Shown piece by piece: positions 8,758-18,032 of a stretch of 64,000 bases of DNA (its first letter is position 1; each line of letters starts with the position of its first letter). A program made the translations under genes and the position numbers. The notes below the pieces were generated by a model that had not been told where the DNA came from, searched no databases, and was given only the letters and a program-made list of their open reading frames with translations. The DNA comes from Nocardia puris (GTDB taxonomy: Bacteria > Actinomycetota > Actinomycetes > Mycobacteriales > Mycobacteriaceae): NCBI RefSeq assembly GCF_003315035.1, contig NZ_QNRE01000014.1, forward strand, positions 62,001-126,000, read 5' to 3'.

Positions 8758-9465
8758 GTGCGCCCGGTTCTCGCCCGTCTGTTCGCCGTGCTGGTCACGG
8801 TGGTGCTGGGTGCTGCCGGGTGCGCCTGGTGGGACGGGGCGTGGGTGACGCCCGCGCCGGGAAGTCCCACACGGGCGCAGGTGGAGGGGTTGCTGGCGGG
8901 GGTGCGGGTGGTGGAGAAGCGGGTTCGGCCCGGCGGGTACGAGAGGGGGTGCCGGTCGGGGCAGGGGTGTGTGTTCGGCCCGTCGTGGTCCGACGATCAC
9001 GACGCGCCGGGCGGGCACGACGGCTGCGACACCCGCAATAACGTGCTCGCCGCCCAACTGCGCGAGGTGCGGTTCCGGCCGGGCACCCGCGACTGCGTGG
9101 TCGAATCGGGCACCTTCCACGACCCCTACACCGGCGACGCCGTTACATTCGACAAGTCCCGCGCCCGCGAGGTCGAGATCGACCATCTCTTCCCGCTGGC
9201 AGCCGCCTGGGATCTCGGCGCCTCCACCTGGCCCCCGGCCCGGCGCCGGGCGTTCGCCAACGACATGGAGACCAACCTCGTGGCCACCACCGCCTCGGTC
9301 AACCGAGACAAAGGCGACCGCACCCCCGCCGACTGGCTACCACCTTCCCGCCCCAACCACTGCTACTTCGCCGGCCGCTACCTCACCGTCGCCACCCGCT
9401 ACGACCTCCCCCTCACCACCGCCGACCACGAAGCCCTCACCAAGGTCGCCCGCACCTGCCCCTGA
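8758..9465 (+). CDS. Secreted HNH-type nuclease (DUF1524/GmrSD C-terminal-like)
   Basis: The C-terminal half carries the HNH-like pattern of the DUF1524 family: EIDHLFPL near residues 139-146, then a conserved AFANDMETNL, then KGDRTPADWLP. The N-terminus is a signal peptide with a hydrophobic core ending at GAAGCAWW. Cys22 could be a lipid attachment site, although the lipobox is not ideal. Six or more cysteines in the mature protein suit an extracytoplasmic enzyme with disulfides. The GTG at 8758 places the signal peptide at the N-terminus; the upstream in-frame extension is not peptide-like. Families of this type are extracellular DNA/RNA-degrading enzymes in actinobacteria. The 236-residue length is typical. 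Confidence 0.82.
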   Translation: MRPVLARLFAVLVTVVLGAAGCAWWDGAWVTPAPGSPTRAQVEGLLAGVRVVEKRVRPGGYERGCRSGQGCVFGPSWSDDHDAPGGHDGCDTRNNVLAAQLREVRFRPGTRDCVVESGTFHDPYTGDAVTFDKSRAREVEIDHLFPLAAAWDLGASTWPPARRRAFANDMETNLVATTASVNRDKGDRTPADWLPPSRPNHCYFAGRYLTVATRYDLPLTTADHEALTKVARTCP

Positions 9466-9615
9466 CGCCGCAGAGCGGGGCATCCAACGCCCACCGCCGG
9501 CACCAGGTTCAGCCGCGCCCCTCGCGGCCATTCGCACGTCTGATTCATCAGATCTCCGCAGGTCACCACCGACCCCTCGCACGACCCGCGGCGATTGGCC
9601 CCTTATTCACCTCGG

Positions 9616-10434
9616 TCAGTCGCCGGTGGCTACGGGACGTTTCGGGTCGTTGGACCATTGGGACCACGAGCCCGGGTAGAGGGTGGCGGGGATGCCGGCG
9701 GACTCGAGGGCGGCGATCTGATGGGCGGCGGTGACGCCGGAGCCGCAATAGACGGCGATGGGGCCCGGGGTGAACGGGGCGAAGCGGGTGCGGAGGGCTT
9801 CGGCGGGGAGGAACTTGCCATCTGCATCGAGGTTTTCGGAGGTGGGGGCGCTGCGGGCGCCGGGGATGTGGCCGGCTTTGGGGTCGATGGGTTCGACCTC
9901 GCCCCGGTAGCGTTCGGCGGCGCGGGCGTCGAGGACCACACCGGGCCAGGTGGCGACGGCGTCGGCGTCGGCGACGGGCATACCACCCGCGCGCAGTTCC
10001 ACGTCGCCCGGTTCGGGGTCGGACTCGGCGCCGGTGGCGAGGTCGCCGCCCGCGACGGTCCACGCGGGCAGGCCGCCGTCGAGAATGCGGACGTCGGCCA
10101 GGCCGCCCCAGCGCAACAGCCACCAGGCGCGCGCCGCTGCCATCCCACCGGTCGCGTCGTAGACGACCACCGGATCGCCGGCACGGATCCCCCAGGAGCG
10201 CGCGCACTTCTCCAGGTGCGTGATGTCGGGCAGCGGGTGGCGGCCGCGCGCGGGCGAGGGCGGCGCGGCGAGTTCGGTCTCCAGGTCCACGAACACCGCG
10301 CCGGGGATGTGCCCGGCCAGGTAGTGCTGCGGACCGTCCGGATCACCCAGCGCCCACCGCACGTCCAGCAGGCGGAACTTCTTGTCCGCCAACGCTTCCC
10401 GAAGTTCTTCCGCAGAGATCAGTACCGCGCCCAA
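9616..10434 (-). CDS. Two-domain sulfurtransferase (rhodanese), catalytically intact
   Basis: Two rhodanese domains are visible. The N-terminal one lacks a catalytic cysteine (VVVYDATGGMAA). The C-terminal one has the active-site loop CGSGVTA near residue 239, typical of thiosulfate or 3-mercaptopyruvate sulfurtransferases. The enzyme would move sulfane sulfur from a donor to a thiophilic acceptor. I place the start at the TTG at 10434, which has GGAG five bases upstream; the frame is open further but shows no better start. It diverges from the BenE-type transporter. A second rhodanese gene at 50026 has lost its catalytic cysteine, so this may be the working copy. Confidence 0.82.
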   Translation of the reverse strand: MGAVLISAEELREALADKKFRLLDVRWALGDPDGPQHYLAGHIPGAVFVDLETELAAPPSPARGRHPLPDITHLEKCARSWGIRAGDPVVVYDATGGMAAARAWWLLRWGGLADVRILDGGLPAWTVAGGDLATGAESDPEPGDVELRAGGMPVADADAVATWPGVVLDARAAERYRGEVEPIDPKAGHIPGARSAPTSENLDADGKFLPAEALRTRFAPFTPGPIAVYCGSGVTAAHQIAALESAGIPATLYPGSWSQWSNDPKRPVATGD

Positions 10435-10593
10435 CCCAGCTCCTAGTCCAGTCCCGTACGCGCGCCGACCCGTCCACCCTACGCATCGGGGACCGGTCGC
10501 GCGGGCACTCCGCCGCATACCCACTCCCCCATTCGGTCCAGTTTCGGCGCACTGGCAGGCGACAGCGCTCCCCCACGGCGGCAGGATGCGGCA

Positions 10594-11802
10594 ATGACCG
10601 AAGTTTCGTCGCCGACGCGCGCGCCGGAGGAGGAGCGCGCCGGGCTCGCGCAGGCGATCGGGGCGGGGGCCGTGACGGCGCTCGTCGGGTTCGCCAGTTC
10701 GTTCGCGGTGGTGCTGGCCGGGCTCAGCGCGGTGGGCGCGACGCCCGCGCAGGCCGCGTCCGGCTTGCTCGCGCTCTGCGTCACACAAGGCGTCGGCATC
10801 GTGGTGCTGAGCGTGCGGTACCGGATGCCGATCACGCTGGCGTGGTCGACGCCGGGCGCGGCGCTGCTGGCGGGGACCGGCGCGGTGGCGGGCGGGTGGC
10901 AGGCCGCGCTCGGCGCGTTCGCGTTGACCGGCGCGCTGTTCGTGCTGACCGGTCTGTGGCGGCGGCTGGGCGACCTGATCGCGGCCATTCCGGTGGAGAT
11001 CGCGCAGGCAATGCTGGCCGGGGTGCTGCTGCCGATGTGCCTGGCGCCGGTCCGTGCGCTGCCGGTGAGCCCCGCCGTGGTGATCCCGGTGATCCTCGTG
11101 TGGCTGGTCCTGCGGCGGTTCGCGCCGACGTGGGCGGTGATCGGGGCGTTCGCCGTGGCGACCGTCGGCGCGGGCGTCGGCATCGCGGCCGGCCACCACG
11201 ACCTCGACCTCGCCGCGATGGCCCCGACGGTGGACATCGCCGCGCCGCACTGGAGTTGGCAGGCGATGATCGGCATCGCCGTCCCGCTCTACATCGTCAC
11301 CATGGCCTCGCAGAACATCCCGGGCGCGGCGGTGATGCGCTCGTTCGGCTACGCGGTGCCGTGGCGCGCGGCGATGACCGTCACCGGTCTGGGCACCCTC
11401 GCGGGCGCGCCGGCCGGTGGGCACGCCATCAACCTGGCCGCCATCAGCGCCGCCCTCGCGGCCGGGCCCTCGGCCCATCCCGATCCGCGCCGCCGCTGGG
11501 TGGCCGCCTGCACGGCGGGCGCGACCTACCTGGTGCTGGGGCTCGGATCGGCCGCACTGGTCACGCTGGTGGCGGCGGCGCCGGAGGGCACCGTCGAAAC
11601 CGTCGCGGGCCTGGCCCTGCTCGGCGTGCTGGCGTCCGCGCTCGCCGGTGCGCTGTCGGCCGAACGGCATCGCGAGGCGGGCATCGTCACGTTCCTGATC
11701 GCCGCCTCCGGAGTGGCGTTCCTCGGCATCGGCGCGGCGTTCTGGGCGCTGGTCGCGGGGCTGGCGGTCCGCCGGGTGCTCACGCGCGACCGAGCAGGGT
11801 GA
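10594..11802 (+). CDS. BenE family benzoate/H+ symporter-like permease
   Basis: The 402-residue protein is almost entirely hydrophobic, with about twelve membrane segments. It shows hallmarks of the BenE family: a central SQNIPGAAVMRSFGY motif after the sixth helices and GGHAINLAAISAAL in the second half. BenE proteins import benzoate or related aromatic acids with protons. No benzoate catabolic gene is adjacent, so the natural substrate is uncertain. Its end overlaps the 3' end of the convergent E2 gene by 23 bases. Confidence 0.85.
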   Translation: MTEVSSPTRAPEEERAGLAQAIGAGAVTALVGFASSFAVVLAGLSAVGATPAQAASGLLALCVTQGVGIVVLSVRYRMPITLAWSTPGAALLAGTGAVAGGWQAALGAFALTGALFVLTGLWRRLGDLIAAIPVEIAQAMLAGVLLPMCLAPVRALPVSPAVVIPVILVWLVLRRFAPTWAVIGAFAVATVGAGVGIAAGHHDLDLAAMAPTVDIAAPHWSWQAMIGIAVPLYIVTMASQNIPGAAVMRSFGYAVPWRAAMTVTGLGTLAGAPAGGHAINLAAISAALAAGPSAHPDPRRRWVAACTAGATYLVLGLGSAALVTLVAAAPEGTVETVAGLALLGVLASALAGALSAERHREAGIVTFLIAASGVAFLGIGAAFWALVAGLAVRRVLTRDRAG

Positions 11803-13063
11803 GCGGGTCCTCCAGCAACTCCCCGACCGTCGCCAGGAAGCGGGCGGCGAGTTCGCCGTCGATGAGCCGATGGTCGAAGCTGAGGCCGAGCGTGGTGACC
11901 CACCGCACGGCGAGCTCGTCGCGCACGACCCAGGGCCGCCGCCGGATCGCGCCGAGGCACAGGATCGCCGACTCCCCCGGATTGACCAGCGGCACACCCA
12001 CATCCACGCCGAACACCCCGACGTTGGTGAGCGTGAACGTCCCGCCGCGCAGGTCGACGGGCGTCGCCTTCCCGGAACGCGCGGTCTCGGCGAGCCAGCC
12101 GATCTCCCGGCAGAGTTCGCGCAGTGAAAGCGACTGCGCCTCTTTGAGATTCGGCACCAACAGGCCGCGATCGGTGGCGACGGCGATCCCCAGGTTCACG
12201 TAGTGCCTGGTGACGATCTCCTGCGCGGCCTCGTCCCAGAAGGCGTTCACACCAGGGTATTCCGCGATCGCGGCCAAGGTCGCCTTCGCCACCAGTGCCA
12301 GCGGAGTGAGCGTCAGCTCAGCGAAGGACGCGGTACTGCGCAGGTGGTCGAGCAACTCCATCGAGGCCGTCACATCGACGGTGACGAACGCGCTCGCCTG
12401 CGGAATCTGCCTGGCACTGGCGGTCATCGCGGCGGCGGTGCGCTTGCGGACACCGGTGATCGGCGTGCGCTCCTCGCGCGCGGCGGGCCGGATCACCCCG
12501 GCGCCCCGGTTCTCCGCGACGGAGGTCTCCACGACGGCATTTCCGCTCACCTTGGCCGGGGTGCCGGGCGGTGACACCGGCACCGCGCCCCGCACGTCCT
12601 CGACCGTCACCGCGCCGTCCGGTCCGGAGCCGGCCACGAACCACAGGTCGATGCCGAGTTCCTTGGCCAGTTTCCGCGCGGCCGGTGTGGCGGCGGCGCG
12701 CGCTCCCTCGCTGCGAGGCTGCACCGGCGCCGCACGCCGTCGCGACACCGTCTCCTCCTCGGGCCCATAGCCGACCAGCACCGCCGTGCGCCCGTCGCTC
12801 TCCGGCGCGGCCGCCACGCGCACGCGAATCAGCGGCTCCCCCACTGGCACGGTCTGCCCGGGCTCCACCAGCAGTTCCTCGACCCGCCCGGCGAACGGCG
12901 ACGGCAGCGCGACCACCGCCTTGGCCGTCTCCACTTCCGCGATGGTCTGATTCAGCTCGACGGTGTCGCCCACGCCGACCGACCACGACACGAGTTCGGC
13001 GTCGGCGAGCCCCTCCCCCAGATCCGGTAGCCGGAACTCCAGGACGTGAGCGTCGTCGTCCAC
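11780..13063 (-). CDS. Dihydrolipoamide acyltransferase (E2) of a branched-chain 2-oxoacid dehydrogenase
   Basis: The 427-residue protein has three parts. A single N-terminal lipoyl domain (ETAKAVV, lipoylated Lys48) is followed by a peripheral-subunit-binding domain around residues 120-160 (TPAARKLAKELGIDL). The C-terminal catalytic domain ends with the acyltransferase motif SFDHRLIDG. The GTG at 13063 is preferred because GAGAGG lies seven bases upstream; the GTG at 13069 would leave only one base between them. It is the last gene of the E1alpha-E1beta-E2 operon. The complex converts branched-chain 2-oxoacids to acyl-CoA, giving methyl-branched primers and propionyl-CoA. The E3 lipoamide dehydrogenase is not in the window. 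Confidence 0.92.
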   Translation of the reverse strand: MDDDAHVLEFRLPDLGEGLADAELVSWSVGVGDTVELNQTIAEVETAKAVVALPSPFAGRVEELLVEPGQTVPVGEPLIRVRVAAAPESDGRTAVLVGYGPEEETVSRRRAAPVQPRSEGARAAATPAARKLAKELGIDLWFVAGSGPDGAVTVEDVRGAVPVSPPGTPAKVSGNAVVETSVAENRGAGVIRPAAREERTPITGVRKRTAAAMTASARQIPQASAFVTVDVTASMELLDHLRSTASFAELTLTPLALVAKATLAAIAEYPGVNAFWDEAAQEIVTRHYVNLGIAVATDRGLLVPNLKEAQSLSLRELCREIGWLAETARSGKATPVDLRGGTFTLTNVGVFGVDVGVPLVNPGESAILCLGAIRRRPWVVRDELAVRWVTTLGLSFDHRLIDGELAARFLATVGELLEDPLTLLGRA

Positions 13064-13087
13064 GTGCACACCTCTCGGATCGGGCCG

Positions 13088-14062
13088 TCAGGCGGCGAGC
13101 GTTCGATCGACCGCGGCGAGGACGCGATCGGGATCGGGCAGATGGTGCTTCTCGAGCTTAGCCGGGGGGTAGGGGATGTCGAACCCGCCGACGCGCAGCA
13201 CCGGCGCCTCCAGCTGATAGAAGCAGCGCTCGGTGACGCGCGCCGCGATCTCCGCGCCGAGCCCGGCGAACACCGGCGCCTCGTGCACCACGACGAGCCT
13301 GCCGGTCTTGGCGACCGACGCTTCGACGGTCTCGAAGTCGATCGGCGAGAGGCTGCGCAGATCTATCACCTCGATCGAATGTCCCTCCTCGGCAGCGATT
13401 TTCGCCGAGGCCACAGCCGTCGCGACCGTGCCGCCGTAGGCGACGAGCGTGGCGTCGGTACCCGGGACGCAGACGCGCGCCCGGTCCAGCGGCAGGTCGG
13501 GCTCGGCGTCGAAATCGACCTCCGCCTTGTCCCAGTAGCGGCGCTTGGGCTCGAAGAAGATCACCGGATCGTCCAGCGAGATCGCCTGCCGCACCATGTG
13601 ATACGCGTCGGCGGGCGAACTCGGCGACACCACGCGCAGTCCGGCGGTGTGCGCGAAGTACACCTCGGGCGACTCGGAATGGTGCTCCACGGAACCGATT
13701 CCGCCGCCGAACGGGATGCGGATGGTCAGTGGCGCGGTCACCTTGCCGCCCGTGCGGTAGTGGATCTTGGCCACCTGGGAGACGATCTGGTCGAACGCGG
13801 GATACACGAACCCGTCGAACTGGATCTCGCACACGGGCCGATAGCCGCGCAGCGCCATGCCGAAAGCCGTTCCCACGATGCCGGATTCGGCCAACGGCGT
13901 GTCGACCACCCGGTTGTCGCCGAAATCCTTCTGAAGGGTGTCGGTGACGCGGAAGACACCGCCGAGTCTGCCGATGTCCTCGCCCATCAGGACGACCTTC
14001 GGATCGTCCTCCAGCGCGCGGCGCAGACCCGCGTTGAGGGCATGGGCGAACGTGGTGATCAC
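13088..14062 (-). CDS. 2-oxoacid dehydrogenase E1 component, beta subunit
   Basis: The 324-residue protein is the beta chain of the thiamine-dependent E1 decarboxylase. It has GEDIGRLGGVFRVT near residue 28, the DTPLAESGIVG loop, and a C-terminal transketolase-like domain starting at DATLVAYG. The GTG start overlaps the stop of the E1alpha gene by four bases (GTGA), indicating translational coupling, and GGAG precedes it. The E2 gene follows within 25 bases. It forms an alpha2beta2 tetramer with E1alpha. Confidence 0.93.
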   Translation of the reverse strand: MITTFAHALNAGLRRALEDDPKVVLMGEDIGRLGGVFRVTDTLQKDFGDNRVVDTPLAESGIVGTAFGMALRGYRPVCEIQFDGFVYPAFDQIVSQVAKIHYRTGGKVTAPLTIRIPFGGGIGSVEHHSESPEVYFAHTAGLRVVSPSSPADAYHMVRQAISLDDPVIFFEPKRRYWDKAEVDFDAEPDLPLDRARVCVPGTDATLVAYGGTVATAVASAKIAAEEGHSIEVIDLRSLSPIDFETVEASVAKTGRLVVVHEAPVFAGLGAEIAARVTERCFYQLEAPVLRVGGFDIPYPPAKLEKHHLPDPDRVLAAVDRTLAA

Positions 14063-15171
14063 GACCGGACTCCTTCTCCTCGCGCGGGTACCTCCCCGGG
14101 GTCGCCGGTGAGGTACTCCGCGTATTCCCGGCGCTGCTCGGTGAGCGGCGCGTGCGGGGTGGCGTAGACGTGGTCGAACAGCGCCGACGGCGCGGGGTCG
14201 GGCATCTCGACCGTGGCGGTGCGCAGTTCGTGCGCCACGGCGTCGGCGCGCTCGCGCACCGCGCTCTCGAAAGCGCTGTCCCACAGGTCTTCCCGCTCCA
14301 GCAGGCGGCGTACGCGGTCGATCGGATCGCGGCGCTTCCACTCCTCGGTCTCGGCGGCCGAGCGGTAGCGGGTGGGGTCGTCGGCGGTGGTGTGCGGGCC
14401 CATGCGGTAGGTGAGGGCCTCGATGAGCGACGGGCCGCCGCCGGCGCGGGCGCGCGCCACGGCCTGCCGGGTGACGGCGAGCACCGCGAGCACGTCGTTG
14501 CCGTCGACCTGGACGCCGGGCATGCCGTAGCCGTAGGCGCGGCGCACGATCGGCGTGGCGCTCTGCACGCGGACCGGCGCGCTGATGGCCCAGTGGTTGT
14601 TCTGGCAGAAGAACACGACCGGCGCGCTCCAGCTCGCGGCGAACACCATCGCCTCGGCCATATCGCCCTGGCTGCTCGCGCCGTCGCCGAAGTAGGCGAC
14701 GGTGGCGATCTCCGCGCCGTCGAGGTGGGCGGCGTAGGCGTAGCCCGTGGCGTGCAGGCCCTGCGCGCCGACCACGATGTTCGGGTTGGTCATGTTGACC
14801 GCGTCCGGGTCCCAGCAGTGATGCGCGACCCCGCGCCACAGCCGGGTGAGATCGCGCGGCGCGACACCGCGGCAGTACGCCACCGCGGTCTCGCGATAGC
14901 TGCAGAACACGTAGTCGTCGGGGTGCAGGGCGCGCGCCGACCCCACCTGGGCGGCTTCCTGGCCGAGCATCGGCGGCCACAGCCCGAGCTGGCCCTGGCG
15001 TTGCAGGGCGGTTGCCTCGGTGTCGATGCGGCGGGTGACGACCAGGTCCTCGTAGAGGCCGCGCAGCCGGTCGGGGCCGATGTCGGCAACCAGCGCGGCG
15101 TGTTCGCGGTCCAGGACGCGGCGGCCGTCGGGCTGCACCAGCTGCACCGGGTACGCGGGCTTCTCGACCAT
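14059..15171 (-). CDS. 2-oxoacid dehydrogenase E1 component, alpha subunit
   Basis: The 370-residue protein holds the thiamine diphosphate motif GDGASSQGDMAEA, ending at NN, in its middle. It also has the conserved PPMLGQEAAQVG segment and the phosphoserine-loop-like region HTTADDPTRY. These features place it with branched-chain or pyruvate E1alpha of actinobacteria, such as the BkdA/PdhA type of M. tuberculosis Rv2497c. It is the first gene of the operon and is transcribed away from an Lrp-type regulator 136 bases upstream. That arrangement is typical of bkd loci and favours branched-chain over pyruvate substrates. Confidence 0.92.
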   Translation of the reverse strand: MVEKPAYPVQLVQPDGRRVLDREHAALVADIGPDRLRGLYEDLVVTRRIDTEATALQRQGQLGLWPPMLGQEAAQVGSARALHPDDYVFCSYRETAVAYCRGVAPRDLTRLWRGVAHHCWDPDAVNMTNPNIVVGAQGLHATGYAYAAHLDGAEIATVAYFGDGASSQGDMAEAMVFAASWSAPVVFFCQNNHWAISAPVRVQSATPIVRRAYGYGMPGVQVDGNDVLAVLAVTRQAVARARAGGGPSLIEALTYRMGPHTTADDPTRYRSAAETEEWKRRDPIDRVRRLLEREDLWDSAFESAVRERADAVAHELRTATVEMPDPAPSALFDHVYATPHAPLTEQRREYAEYLTGDPGEVPARGEGVRS

Positions 15172-15294
15172 CGTGGATCGCCTCCTCCACCGGGTGCATG
15201 TGTCCTACCTCACAGCATCCACGCGAAAGCGGACTGCGCAAGTGGCCTCCGGGCGGATGGGCAGAATGCTCAAATCCGACCGCCCGTGTGGTGC

Positions 15295-15300
15295 CATACT
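15295..15300 (+). promoter_or_regulatory. Probable -10 element of the Lrp-type regulator, leaderless
   Basis: CATACT lies seven bases before the ATG at 15308, and no Shine-Dalgarno sequence is present. The position fits transcription starting at the start codon. No convincing -35 hexamer is visible. Confidence 0.45.
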
Positions 15301-15307
15301 GCGTTGT

Positions 15308-15802
15308 ATGCCCAGTAAAGACCCCGCCGAGGCGACATTGGACGCCACCGACGCCCGCCTGTTGCTCGAACTGGTCGCCAACCCGCGCGCGACCGGCGTG
15401 GAGCTGGCCAATCGCCTCGGACTCTCCCGCAACACCGTGCAGGCGCGCCTGTCGCGCTGGGAGTCCAGCGGCGTGCTCGGCAGCTTCGAACAGCGGGTGC
15501 GCCCGCGCGCGCTCGGCTACCCGCTGGCGGCCTTCGTGGCGGTGGTCGTCGACCAGCACCGCCTCGACTCGGTGGTCGACGAACTCGCCGAGGTCCCGGA
15601 GGTCACCGAGGTCTGCGGTATGACCGGCCTGACCGACCTCACCGTCCGCGTGGTCGCCAGGGACGCCGACGACCTCTACCGCATCGCGGGCCAGATCCTG
15701 AAGATCCCCGGCGTGGAGCGCACCAATATGGCGCTGGTCATGCGCGAACTCGTCGGCCCGCGCACCGCGCCGCTCCTCGACCGCCTCGCCGGCTCGAACT
15801 GA
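15308..15802 (+). CDS. Lrp/AsnC family regulator, probable regulator of the divergent 2-oxoacid dehydrogenase operon
   Basis: The 164-residue protein has an N-terminal winged helix (LANRLGLSRNTVQARLSRWE, about residues 36-55) and a C-terminal ligand-sensing domain of the RAM type with VTEVCGMTGLTDLTV. Lrp-type regulators next to bkd genes respond to branched-chain amino acids and control the adjacent operon. The 136-base divergent gap is the expected binding region, but I see no clear palindrome in it. The upstream frame is open, but the ATG at 15308 begins directly after a -10-like hexamer and gives the usual family length. Confidence 0.88.
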   Translation: MPSKDPAEATLDATDARLLLELVANPRATGVELANRLGLSRNTVQARLSRWESSGVLGSFEQRVRPRALGYPLAAFVAVVVDQHRLDSVVDELAEVPEVTEVCGMTGLTDLTVRVVARDADDLYRIAGQILKIPGVERTNMALVMRELVGPRTAPLLDRLAGSN

Positions 15803-15835
15803 CGCGCGGGGCCGCCCGGACCGGAGCGGTCCTAC

Positions 15836-15841
15836 TACTGT
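15836..15841 (+). promoter_or_regulatory. Probable -10 element of the SDR gene, leaderless
   Basis: TACTGT is followed by six bases (CGGGGC) and then the ATG at 15848. The spacing fits a transcript starting at the start codon, and no ribosome binding site is present. Confidence 0.5.
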
Positions 15842-15847
15842 CGGGGC

Positions 15848-16651
15848 ATGGAGACTTCGGGCAAGGTCGCGATCGTCACGGGGGCGGGGGCCGGCATCGG
15901 GGCGGCGCTGGCGCGACGGCTGGTCGACGGCGGGGCGCGGGTCGTGGTGGCGGACCTGAACGCGGACGCCGCCGCCGAGGTGGCCGGCGGGATCGGGGCG
16001 AACGCCGTCGCGGTGGGCGGCGATGTGGCCGACGAGCAGGTGATCCTGGCGTTGATCGAACGCGCCGAGGCCGAATTCGGGCCCGTGGACCTGTATTTCG
16101 CGAACGCGGGAATCGGGGGCGGGCCCGGACTGGAGAGCACCGACGAGCAGTGGTCGGCGGCGCTCGAGGTGAACGTGCTGGCCCACGTGCGCGCGGCCCG
16201 ACTGCTGGTGCCTGGCTGGGTGGAGCGGGGCGCCGGGTACTTCGTGACGACCGCGTCGGCCGCCGGGCTGCTCACTCAGATCGGTTCCGCGCCGTACTCG
16301 GTGACCAAGCACGCCGCCGTGGGTTTCGCGGAGTGGCTCTCGGTCACCTACGGCGACAAGGGCATTCGGGTCAGCTGCGTGTGCCCGATGGGCGTGGACA
16401 CGAAACTCCTGAGCGGCGACCTGATTCCGGACGACGCGGAAGCCGCCGCCCTCGCGATCAAGGCCGTGACGACGGCGGGTGCGGTGCTCACCCCGGAGCG
16501 CGTGGCCGAGGACATCGTCGACGGCGTCGCCGACGAACGGTTCCTGATCCTGCCGCACCCCGAAGTGCTCGACATGTACCGGTTCAAGGGCTCGGACTAC
16601 GACCGCTGGCTCGCGGGGATGCGCCGCTTCCAGGACGCGCTGCGCGGGTGA
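15848..16651 (+). CDS. Short-chain dehydrogenase/reductase
   Basis: The 267-residue protein has the classical SDR pattern: TGAGAGIG nucleotide-binding loop near residues 11-18, a NAG motif (FANAGIG) near 83-89, catalytic Ser in TTASAAG, and YSVTK as the Tyr-Lys pair. Asp37 after the second strand (VVADLN) favours NAD(H) over NADP(H). The substrate is unknown. It follows the Lrp-type regulator by 45 bases but appears to have its own promoter. Confidence 0.9.
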   Translation: METSGKVAIVTGAGAGIGAALARRLVDGGARVVVADLNADAAAEVAGGIGANAVAVGGDVADEQVILALIERAEAEFGPVDLYFANAGIGGGPGLESTDEQWSAALEVNVLAHVRAARLLVPGWVERGAGYFVTTASAAGLLTQIGSAPYSVTKHAAVGFAEWLSVTYGDKGIRVSCVCPMGVDTKLLSGDLIPDDAEAAALAIKAVTTAGAVLTPERVAEDIVDGVADERFLILPHPEVLDMYRFKGSDYDRWLAGMRRFQDALRG

Positions 16652-16660
16652 GCCGCCCGG

Positions 16661-17221
16661 TCAGCGCTCCCGCACCCACACCTGCGTGATCCCCGACTCG
16701 GCGGGCGCCTCGATCGCGCGCGGCTCGGTGCGCGCCAAGCGGTACCCGAGCCGCCGCGGAATGGCCGCACTGCGCACATTCGCCTCGTCACAACGGATTT
16801 CGACCTGCTCGACGCCGGGCAGCGCGAGCGCGAGGTCGGTCAGCGCGGCGGCGCAGCGGGTGATGATGCCGCGCCCGGTGTGCGCGGCGTGGCACCAGTA
16901 ACCGATCTCCCGCACCTGCGCCGTGCTGCGGGCGTGCACGCCGATCCCGCCCAGCACCACCGCGCCCCCGGCGTCGAAGATGCCGTAGTTGCAGCTGCCG
17001 TCGGCGGCGGGCCAGCTCAGCGCCGCGGCTTCGCCGAACGCGCGCTGGCTCTCCACTGTCGCGGGCTCGGCGAGCCATTCCATCCACGGATGGAGGAGAT
17101 CGAAGGATGCGTTGACCGCCTCGAGCCGGGGCAGCAGATCGCCCGGGTCCGCCCACCGGCGGACGAGCAGATCGCCCACGTCGATCCGCTGCGGCAATTC
17201 GGTGCTCGCCACGATGCCCAT
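16661..17221 (-). CDS. GNAT family N-acetyltransferase (RimJ/RimL-like)
   Basis: The 186-residue protein has the order of a RimJ/RimL-type acetyltransferase. It has an N-terminal RRWADPGDLLPRLEAVN, the strand with ARSTAQVREIGYW, the acetyl-CoA loop HTGRGIITRC near residue 121, and the late strand VRSAAIPRRLGYRL. The acceptor is unknown. The ATG at 17221 is preferred over an upstream start at 17257, which would add a residue stretch not typical of the family. It is convergent with the SDR gene and nine bases away from it. Confidence 0.85.
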   Translation of the reverse strand: MGIVASTELPQRIDVGDLLVRRWADPGDLLPRLEAVNASFDLLHPWMEWLAEPATVESQRAFGEAAALSWPAADGSCNYGIFDAGGAVVLGGIGVHARSTAQVREIGYWCHAAHTGRGIITRCAAALTDLALALPGVEQVEIRCDEANVRSAAIPRRLGYRLARTEPRAIEAPAESGITQVWVRER

Positions 17222-17389
17222 CACCCCATGGTGGCCCCCGGCACGCGGGTTCGACAATCGAGTTTCCGGGCCGCGCCCGTCACGAGCCCAGCAGTCCCGC
17301 GATTCGGCTCGTCACGGCGCGATCGGCCGGAGAGCCCTCGATCCTGTTCCCGGTGCACCCGAATTCCGCGCCGCGCGTCCGGCGGCGGA

Positions 17390-18030
17390 TCACGCTCGCA
17401 GCAGGTCGGCGATCCGCTTCGCGACCACGCCGTCGGCCAGATAGCCCTCGATCCCGTGCCGGTTGCCCGTGAAATTCGCGACGCCCCCGTGGTTTTCGAT
17501 CAGGGGGTCGGTGGGGAAGAACTCGGTATCGAGCGGACGCAGCGCGACGATATCGGCTTGGTCGAACGCGTTCAACCAGGCGGCCAGCCGGTGCGGATAG
17601 TTCACCGGCGCGGTCAACCTGCCGCGAATGGACGGGACACCCAGCGGCGAGCCCAGGGTGATCAGCCCGCGGCAGGGCCCGCGGCGGTGCGCCGAGCGCA
17701 GCACGTTGTAGGCCACCACGGACCCGAGCGAAGGCCCCACCGCGACGAACGGCTCGTCTCCGAGTTCCGCCTCGACGACCTGGTGCACCGCCCGCCGCAC
17801 GGCCTCGTCGGTGACGTAGAGCGACACGTCGCGCAGCCAGGTGTCGATCACGCGGGCGTCCAGACCGGGAATCCGCGACAGCACCCGCGCCGCCAGCACC
17901 CAGCCCCAGTTCTGCGGATCGCGACTGCCCACGGCGTCCAACTCCGCAACGATCTGTTCCTCGGTGACGCCCGCCGCGGCCACGACGTCGGCGAGGATGG
18001 CGCGTTGGGCGGCACCGTAATTCGGCAGCC
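17390..18030 (-). pseudogene. Alpha/beta-hydrolase (lipase-like) C-terminal fragment, N-terminus missing
   Basis: The readable part begins near LPNYGAAQRAIL and continues to the stop. It contains a nucleophile-elbow motif GPSLG within AVGPSLGSVVAYNVL, the strand LITLGSPLG, and a late NRHGI that could supply the catalytic histidine. These match the second half of lipase-type alpha/beta hydrolases that act on unknown esters. The elbow more often reads GHSLG, so Pro replaces His. The N-terminal strand with the oxyanion HG motif is absent. Upstream the frame is lost near 18030, where one base seems missing in a G run, and the coding signal continues in other frames into a caspase-like region. It is probably non-functional, or part of a broken fusion. 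Confidence 0.6.
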
Positions 18031-18032
18031 CG